This document shows positions 1 through 6,599 of a stretch of DNA of 6,599 bases, one piece after another (within the stretch, counting starts at the first letter, position 1; each line of letters begins with the position of its first letter). Source of the DNA: Candidatus Altimarinota bacterium (GTDB taxonomy: Bacteria; Patescibacteriota; Gracilibacteria; Absconditabacterales; Absconditicoccaceae); the NCBI GenBank assembly GCA_027062165.1, contig JAMOTU010000133.1:1-6599 (forward strand). The letters run 5' to 3'. The position numbers and the translations under genes are program-made. Under the pieces are notes generated by a model. The model worked only from the letters and a program-made list of their open reading frames with translations, was not told where the DNA came from and made no database searches.

Positions 1-145
1 AATAAAAATAAAAAATTTATATTTTAGGTGTTCTGAGATGATTTTTAAAATAAAAGGAGATAAAGAACTTTTAAAATTTGGCTATGAATGTGGATTTGGT
101 GAAAAAAATAGTATGGGATTTGGAATGACGGAGGTATTTAGGTGA
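1..145 (+). CDS. cas6: Cas6 CRISPR RNA endoribonuclease, C-terminal fragment (5' end outside window)
   Basis: The reading frame is open from base 2 to a TGA at 143-145 and gives about 47 residues, so only the C-terminus of the protein is present. The residues ending [19 protein letters not shown] are the glycine-rich loop that closes the second ferredoxin-like (RAMP) domain of Cas6, with the typical GFGxxxSxGFG pattern just before the C-terminus. In this family the protein cuts the repeat regions of the pre-crRNA to release guide RNAs in the cytoplasm; the loop helps hold the repeat RNA. The catalytic residues lie upstream and cannot be checked. Its stop overlaps the GTG start of the next gene (GTGA), so the two are translationally coupled in one operon. 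The identity is supported by motif and by position at the head of a type I cas operon. Confidence 0.87.
   Translation, partial: IKIKNLYFRCSEMIFKIKGDKELLKFGYECGFGEKNSMGFGMTEVFR
130..135 (+). promoter_or_regulatory. Shine-Dalgarno site GGAGGT for the GTG-started cas8
   Basis: GGAGGT lies inside the end of cas6 and is followed by six bases and then GTG at 142-144. The strong match and ideal spacing decide in favour of the GTG start rather than the internal ATG codons further into the gene. Confidence 0.75.
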
Positions 146-1629
146 AGTTTGAACTTCCAATCTATCATGATGTATGGATGGACAACGCTTTAGAAAATTT
201 TTACCGAATTTTAAAAAGAATAGATAGTGAGGATTTTAATGTAAAACTAACTAGAGAAAAATTAATCTTTAATTTTAATGATTTTGAGAAATTTAAAAAT
301 GAATTAATTCGTCAAATAAAACATAAGTATAAAAATATGATTGTAATAGGTGAAGATAAGAAAACGGGCGTCCCAAAGGAAATAAAAAAAGATTTTATCT
401 TACTTCAGGAGGGAAAAAAGGAAGGCGGAACTGTAAAATTAAAGGAAGAAGTATTTGATTGGAACAAACTACCAAAAATATTAGATGAACTAAAAGAAGG
501 TAGGAAAGGAGATAAAATTTGTATAATGTGCGGATGTAGATACAAAAAAAGTTATACATTAAAACAAGCAATTTACCCATTTGTAACAAAAAATAGAAGC
601 TTGAGTGGAATTAGAACTATTAAATCACTTCCGGAATATCATAAAAATCTATGTTTGATATGTTATTTATTAGGAGTTTTAGAATGGACAGACGAAGGAA
701 TAATATACTATACATCATTAAAAGAAAATAAAACCTTTTTATTTCTTCCGATATTCGAAGATCTAACAAAACTTAACAAATTCAAAGAAGATACATTGTA
801 TGCAGGAATTTTAAATGTTTCGGGGCGGTATGGAAATCTTCTTAAAGAATTAAATTCTAATGTATTTGAGGAAATTTTTGGAAAATATACAAGTTTACTA
901 GCATTTTATGAAAAATTTATCTTTAATGTAAAGGAAAGTGAAGTATTATGTAATACTTGGGGGATACTTCACATTCCACTAGGTAAAGTTAAGAATGTCA
1001 AATTTGAGATAATAAATATCGATAAAGAAATATTGAAGATGATAGGTAGCTTAATTGATTACGGTTACTTAATATACACCAGTATGATAAAAGGAATTTT
1101 TTTTAAAAAGAAAACTGATAAAGGTTTTGTCACTGATTGGGATATAACTACGGAAATTAAAGAAAACTTAGCAAAATCCATACTAACGAATGATTTTAGA
1201 ACTTTTTCAAAACAGTTAATGCCAAAGAAAGGAGGATTTGTTATTTTAACATCGGATGCCTATGAGATTTTAGATGAACTTATCTATTTATGGAGGTTAG
1301 TAAATATGGGAATTCCTAAAGAAAAATTGGATACAATAAAAAGTGTTGGTAATATTGTCGCAAAAATATCATTTGAAAATCCATCTTTATTATATAAGCT
1401 CGATAAAGTTAGAACTATTGAGGAGTTTTGGAGTGTTTTGAGGGAAATATCAAAAAAAATGGCTGGAATGGAAAAAGAAGAACTAAAAGAAATAAAACCT
1501 ACCGCTATAGATGAACTTGTAGTTATGGTTAATGAAAATGAAAAAATTTGGAAAGAGATTAGAGATTTGTTAATTATCTACTCATCTATATATCTCGCAA
1601 TTAAAAAATTAAAAAGAGGAGGAAATTAG
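142..1629 (+). CDS. cas8b1: Cas8-type large subunit of type I Cascade (Cas8b1/Cst1-like, CXXC-CXXC family)
   Basis: This 495-residue protein sits between cas6 and cas7, where subtype I-B loci carry the Cascade large subunit. Large subunits of this class are known to recognise the PAM and to help recruit Cas3. The visible hallmark is a paired cysteine site: C127-x-x-C130 (with a further C132) and C171-x-x-C174, separated by about 40 residues. It fits a structural zinc site and is the feature for which the Cst1/Cas_CXXC_CXXC family is named. The rest is lysine- and glutamate-rich, with no recognisable nuclease motif and no signal peptide; the C-terminal 100 residues look helical. The GTG start is supported by GGAGGT six bases upstream and by a GTGA overlap with the cas6 stop. 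The stop TAG abuts the ATG of cas7. Large subunits diverge fast, so the exact subtype name (Cas8b1 versus an I-A Cas8a) is less certain than the role. Confidence 0.85.
   Translation: MKFELPIYHDVWMDNALENFYRILKRIDSEDFNVKLTREKLIFNFNDFEKFKNELIRQIKHKYKNMIVIGEDKKTGVPKEIKKDFILLQEGKKEGGTVKLKEEVFDWNKLPKILDELKEGRKGDKICIMCGCRYKKSYTLKQAIYPFVTKNRSLSGIRTIKSLPEYHKNLCLICYLLGVLEWTDEGIIYYTSLKENKTFLFLPIFEDLTKLNKFKEDTLYAGILNVSGRYGNLLKELNSNVFEEIFGKYTSLLAFYEKFIFNVKESEVLCNTWGILHIPLGKVKNVKFEIINIDKEILKMIGSLIDYGYLIYTSMIKGIFFKKKTDKGFVTDWDITTEIKENLAKSILTNDFRTFSKQLMPKKGGFVILTSDAYEILDELIYLWRLVNMGIPKEKLDTIKSVGNIVAKISFENPSLLYKLDKVRTIEEFWSVLREISKKMAGMEKEELKEIKPTAIDELVVMVNENEKIWKEIRDLLIIYSSIYLAIKKLKRGGN
1615..1622 (+). promoter_or_regulatory. 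Strong Shine-Dalgarno site for cas7
   Basis: AGAGGAGG lies within the last codons of cas8, seven bases before the cas7 ATG at 1630. It is one of the best Shine-Dalgarno matches in the window, which suits the gene for the most abundant Cascade subunit (that link is inference). Confidence 0.65.
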
Positions 1630-2538
1630 ATGCAGGGTATAGAAATAGTTTGGCTATCAAAAACTGATTTAACCAACTTAAACTCTGGTGAGGGAGAAAG
1701 CAATTTTATTGATATTAAAAAATTTAAAAAAAATGGGGTTGAATATCCTTATGTTTCAGGTCAGGCAATGAGATATTATATAAAAGAAGCAATTAGAAGG
1801 AATTTAAATAAGAATGAATTTATGTGTGTTCCAGATGATAAAGGAGAAACTTGTGGAGATATAAAAAAATGTATAGGATGTGATCTTTTTGGATTCATGA
1901 AGCCTGAGAAAAACGTTGGGGCGAGAACAAGAGTTTCCCCAGTTAAAGTATCCCCAGCAATAGGGTTATTACCATTTGATGAAAATTCAACGGTAGATTT
2001 TTTAACAAGAAGGTATAGAGGAGGGGAAAAATCAGAAGGGGACATAGTAAATATTGAAATTGGAGTTAATATTTACAAGGCAGGACTTGCTATTGATGTT
2101 AAAAGAGTTGGAGGAGAGGAAGAAATTGAAAATGGAACTATCAAAATTAATTACTATATAAGTGAAAAAGAACGAAAAAATAGAATCTCAAAAGTTATTG
2201 AATCTTTAAGATATCTATCAGATTACTCGAAGCAAGCAAGATTATTAACAGATTTTACACCGGATTTCATAATAATTGCTTTTCAAAACAAATATTCTCA
2301 TAGATTACAAAAAGCGATTAATTTAAATAAGGATAATACAATAGATCTTGAATTGTTAAAGGTAATTCTAAAAGATATTTTAGAATACTCTCCAAAAATA
2401 TTAGTTGGACTTATTCCAGGCTTTTTAAAAAATGAGGAGGAAATAAAAAAATTATTTAATGAAATGAATATAGAAGTTAAAACTCCTTATGAGGCCTTAA
2501 AAGATACATTAAATTATTTAAACGAAATAGAAATCTAA
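1630..2538 (+). CDS. cas7: Cas7 Cascade backbone subunit, DevR/Cst2 family
   Basis: This 302-residue RAMP-fold protein has the normal length for the Cst2/DevR branch of Cas7. Family members polymerise along the crRNA spacer to form the Cascade backbone. The opening segment resembles the start of this family, followed by [18 protein letters not shown] (residues 40-57), the conserved first helix with a basic RNA-contacting face, and [16 protein letters not shown] (98-113), the conserved strand and loop after the insertion. Between them four cysteines (C66, C75, C81, C84, the last pair as CIGCDLFGF) could bind a metal ion. YSKQARLL (199-206) is a later conserved-looking stretch. The ATG directly follows the cas8 stop and is preceded by AGAGGAGG, so the start is secure. 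DevR was first named as a regulator of development in Myxococcus; here the context makes it a Cascade component. Confidence 0.94.
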   Translation: MQGIEIVWLSKTDLTNLNSGEGESNFIDIKKFKKNGVEYPYVSGQAMRYYIKEAIRRNLNKNEFMCVPDDKGETCGDIKKCIGCDLFGFMKPEKNVGARTRVSPVKVSPAIGLLPFDENSTVDFLTRRYRGGEKSEGDIVNIEIGVNIYKAGLAIDVKRVGGEEEIENGTIKINYYISEKERKNRISKVIESLRYLSDYSKQARLLTDFTPDFIIIAFQNKYSHRLQKAINLNKDNTIDLELLKVILKDILEYSPKILVGLIPGFLKNEEEIKKLFNEMNIEVKTPYEALKDTLNYLNEIEI

Positions 2539-2541
2539 ATA

Positions 2542-2547
2542 GGTGAT
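2542..2547 (+). promoter_or_regulatory. Shine-Dalgarno site GGTGAT for cas5
   Basis: GGTGAT lies in the 15-base gap between cas7 and cas5, six bases before the ATG at 2554. This is the classic methanogen form, complementary to the 3' end of 16S rRNA (ATCACC). It fixes the cas5 start. Confidence 0.72.
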
Positions 2548-2553
2548 TCTGTA

Positions 2554-3330
2554 ATGTGGGGATTAAAATTTAAATGTGAAGGAATATACTTTGTAAGTTT
2601 TAGAAAACCGGTTACAACTTCCTTGTCTTTAACTTATAAACTTCCCCCTTTTACGGCAGTCAGAGGATTAATAGCCAATGCTTTAGGTTTTCCGAGAGAT
2701 TCGTTTGAGATCCAAGATTGGTTTAAAATTGGAATGAAAATTGAGGGTAAAATAGAAGTTGGTAGGGAAATGGTAAAATTTTTAAAAATGATTTCAAGGA
2801 AATTATTTTATAGATGTAAAAGTTGTGGATTTGAAAAAATGAGTGATTCAAAGCCAAAAATGTGTCCAAACTGTGGAGAAAAAAATTTTGTAAAGGTAGA
2901 AAAAAACATTTATGAAAGAACATTTCCCTCTTCTCCAATATATAGGGAATTCTTAATAATGCCAAAATACTGGATATATCTTGTAGGCGAAGAAAAGAAA
3001 ATAAAGGAAATTTTTGAGGCTTTGAGAAATCCAAAAAGACCGTTATATATTGGAGCATCGGATGACTTGGTGGATATCAGTGTATTTGAGCCTGTTAAGG
3101 TAAAAGAAGTTGAAGAGAATAAAATAAATAGCATCTTAGATGGAATTTATGAAAATTGTACACTTGAAAAACTACCTTATAAATTTGTTCCTATAAAAGA
3201 TAAAAAAGGTAAATTAAAAGAGGTTTATTCTGAGTATAAACTTGTTTCCATTCCAAATAAATTTCCTTATTTAACTGAAAAGCCTCTAAAGCTTTGGGAT
3301 TTTGGTGATGAATTTATCAGGGTAATATAG
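2554..3330 (+). CDS. cas5: Cas5 Cascade subunit with inserted zinc ribbon
   Basis: This 258-residue RAMP-fold subunit is expected to cap the 5' handle of the crRNA and bridge Cas7 to the large subunit. The N-terminal strand is followed by YKLPPFTAVRGLIANALG (residues 28-45), the conserved Cas5 motif in which a proline-aromatic turn leads into the first helix. NPKRPLYIGASDDLV (159-173) matches the conserved glycine-containing loop of the second half. Between them lies C88-x-x-C91 with C104-x-x-C107 (CKSCGF and CPNCGE), a rubredoxin-like zinc ribbon of about 20 residues inserted in the middle of the protein. It makes the protein somewhat longer than minimal Cas5 proteins. The ATG is preceded by GGTGAT. 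It lies 15 bases after cas7 and is the last intact gene before the gap. Its last two codons and stop are copied in an 18-bp tandem duplication. Confidence 0.93.
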   Translation: MWGLKFKCEGIYFVSFRKPVTTSLSLTYKLPPFTAVRGLIANALGFPRDSFEIQDWFKIGMKIEGKIEVGREMVKFLKMISRKLFYRCKSCGFEKMSDSKPKMCPNCGEKNFVKVEKNIYERTFPSSPIYREFLIMPKYWIYLVGEEKKIKEIFEALRNPKRPLYIGASDDLVDISVFEPVKVKEVEENKINSILDGIYENCTLEKLPYKFVPIKDKKGKLKEVYSEYKLVSIPNKFPYLTEKPLKLWDFGDEFIRVI

Positions 3331-3357
3331 TATGATAAAGTAATGTAGTATGATAAA
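3322..3357 (+). repeat. 18-bp tandem duplication of the cas5 3' end
   Basis: Two adjacent 18-base units, 3322-3339 (GTAATATAGTATGATAAA) and 3340-3357 (GTAATGTAGTATGATAAA), differ at one base. The first unit spans the last two codons of cas5 (Val, Ile), its TAG stop and the next bases; the second is a near copy. Each contains TAGTATG, so each offers the same ATG (3332 or 3350). Only the second continues into the decayed nuclease-like frame. The most likely origin is replication slippage. Confidence 0.85.
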
Positions 3358-3927
3358 TTTAGATGATATTTTGAAAAATCTAAGTGAAGAAAGACCAATA
3401 CTGATTTTCAGTATGTATTGGCTTGGAAAATTTATGAAAAATTTCTACATAAGATTAGAGAAATTATTTAAAAATATAGGAAATTCAAAACCTTAGTATA
3501 TAGATAACTTAGTATATAGATAATTAATAATAAAGTAAATTCAATTGAATTAAAATATAAAACAAAAAAGTTAAAAATAACTTACAAAAGTGAGGATTAT
3601 AATCTGAAAAGTCAAGAAGTACAAAATATAGCCGAGTATGATTTTATTAAAGATGCTTATAGATTAGAAAAATTAGTAGAAGATAGAAAAATAGATATTG
3701 GATTTGCTATGTTTTTGACTAATGATTATTTATATTGGGCAAAACCAGAAAGTAGTAATACAGACGATAAAGATTTCAGAATTTATGAAAAAGGAATTTT
3801 GTCAGAAAATTAAAATGACTTGGAGAAACCATCCAAGGATGTAATGAACCGATTAAATTAAGAGGAAAATATAAAGTTGGAAGAAAATAAGCATACTTTA
3901 TTTAAATATACTAATATACTACTATAA
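3350..3927 (+). pseudogene. Decayed gene for a PD-(D/E)XK-like uncharacterised protein family
   Basis: No frame is intact, but consecutive fragments read like one protein of about 190 residues. Frame 2 from ATG 3350 gives MINLDDILKNLSEERPI. Two bases later frame 1 (3403-3444) gives DFQYVLAWKIYEKF. Frame 2 (3449-3493) gives IRLEKLFKNIGNSKP, then a TAG, then YID (3497-3505). Frame 1 from 3520 to the TAA at 3811-3813 carries NSIELKYKTKKLKITYK, then YDFIKDAYRLEKLV, DIGFAMFLTNDYLYWAKP and DFRIYEKGILSEN. Frame 2 gives MTWRNHP (3815-3835), frame 3 (3846-3881) gives EPIKLRGKYKVG, and frame 1 gives LFKYTNILL, ending at TAA 3925-3927. From memory, this series (SEERPI, DFQ-LAW, RLE, YxDI, ELKYKTKK, YDFIKD, LTND-YW, FRI, PI-L-G-Y, FKYL) is the backbone of a widespread family of unknown function. 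Its D...ELK pair suggests a PD-(D/E)XK nuclease fold. At least four indels and several stops make it non-functional. Programmed frameshifting is very unlikely with so many breaks. Confidence 0.78.
3492..3523 (+). repeat. Perfect 16-bp tandem duplication inside the pseudogene
   Basis: CTTAGTATATAGATAA occurs twice back to back, at 3492-3507 and 3508-3523, without mismatch. It lies where the fragment YID, the likely first acidic residue of the nuclease core, is encoded. Sixteen is not a multiple of three, so the duplication shifts the frame. Removing one copy does not restore the frame by itself; a further small indel (about two missing bases) is needed to join YID to IINNKVNSIELK. It looks like a recent slippage event. 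Confidence 0.9.
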
Positions 3928-3930
3928 AAT
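3900..3930 (+). promoter_or_regulatory. Candidate archaeal promoter (TATA elements) for cas3-cas4
   Basis: Two TATA-like elements lie upstream of cas3: TTTAAATATA at about 3900-3909 and CTATAAAAT at 3922-3930. With archaeal TATA-to-start spacing of about 25 bases, the first would start transcription near 3930 and give a short leader. The second would start near 3950 and give a nearly leaderless mRNA. Because cas3 follows a 620-base stretch without an intact gene, an own promoter is plausible, but background AT-richness makes chance TATA matches common. Confidence 0.4.
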
Positions 3931-3934
3931 AGAT

Positions 3935-3949
3935 TTACCTAATAGGTAA
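3935..3949 (+). promoter_or_regulatory. Perfect 15-bp palindrome, candidate operator in front of cas3
   Basis: TTACCTAATAGGTAA consists of two 7-base arms around a single central A. It lies between the TATA-like elements and the cas3 ATG at 3954. Its right arm contains AGGT, the only Shine-Dalgarno-like sequence for cas3 (GGT at 3945-3947, six bases before ATG). A dimeric regulator bound here would cover the transcription start, or a folded leader could mask the ribosome site. A one-base loop makes an RNA hairpin poor, so a DNA operator is the better guess. Function is inferred, not shown. Confidence 0.45.
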
Positions 3950-3953
3950 CCTA

Positions 3954-6599
<2,646 letters not shown>

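Noticed and set aside
1776..2045. Open antisense frame of 89 codons opposite cas7
   Set aside because: It lies wholly within a conserved gene, its translation shows no motif, and it has no own ribosome site or context. Similar antisense frames opposite cas8 (395-589), cas5 (2723-3134) and cas3 (4968-5168, 5654-5851) were rejected for the same reason.
3332..3343. Possible tiny gene starting at the ATG just after the cas5 stop
   Set aside because: It encodes only three residues before TAA; it is the duplicated copy of the pseudogene start.
3350..3496. A 48-codon small protein starting at 3350
   Set aside because: The frame is open, but its middle reads as nonsense while the neighbouring frame gives DFQYVLAWKIYEKF, which continues the family pattern. 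It is better explained as a frameshifted fragment of the pseudogene than as a small gene.
3492..3523. Short repeats in the gap as remains of a CRISPR array
   Set aside because: The copies are adjacent with no spacer, too short (16 bp), and lie within coding remnants, so they are slippage duplications.
3331..3953. Insertion sequence or transposase remnant in the gap
   Set aside because: No terminal inverted repeats flank the region, and no transposase motif appears in any frame; the fragments fit a different protein family.

Overview
This window holds most of a type I CRISPR-Cas operon, all on the plus strand. It is very AT-rich. It prefers AGA/AGG arginine and ATA isoleucine codons, and has GGTGAT/GGAGG Shine-Dalgarno sequences and TATA-like elements upstream of a gene. 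This suggests a methanogenic euryarchaeon of the Methanococcales type (Methanocaldococcus or a relative), but that is inference from composition and protein style. A thermophilic AT-rich bacterium with a transferred locus is not excluded.

Layout: 1-145 is the 3' end of cas6 (crRNA endonuclease). 142-1629 is a cas8-type large subunit with a CxxC...CxxC metal site (Cas8b1/Cst1-like). 1630-2538 is cas7 (DevR/Cst2 backbone family). 2554-3330 is cas5 with an inserted zinc ribbon. 3331-3953 has no intact gene. 3954-6332 is a full-length cas3 (HD nuclease fused to a superfamily 2 helicase). 6341-6599 is the 5' part of cas4, cut by the window edge. The order cas6-cas8-cas7-cas5-cas3-cas4 matches subtype I-B (Cst/Tneap variant), so cas1 and cas2 are expected just downstream. 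Cas6 makes crRNAs; Cas8, Cas7 and Cas5 form Cascade; Cas3 is recruited to nick, unwind and degrade the target; Cas4 works with Cas1-Cas2 in spacer acquisition. No CRISPR array lies in the window.

The main unexpected element is the 620-base gap between cas5 and cas3. It is not empty. Read across three frames it contains a near full-length but broken gene (3350-3927), resembling an uncharacterised protein family with a PD-(D/E)XK-nuclease-like D...ELK core. It carries at least four frame changes and internal stops. Two short tandem duplications (18 bp at 3322-3357, 16 bp at 3492-3523) sit at its start and inside it. The first copies the last codons and stop of cas5 and moves the pseudogene start away from a plausible ribosome binding site. 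After the pseudogene, TATA-like elements and a perfect 15-bp palindrome immediately precede cas3. This suggests that cas3-cas4 has its own, possibly regulated, promoter, separate from the cas6-cas8-cas7-cas5 unit.
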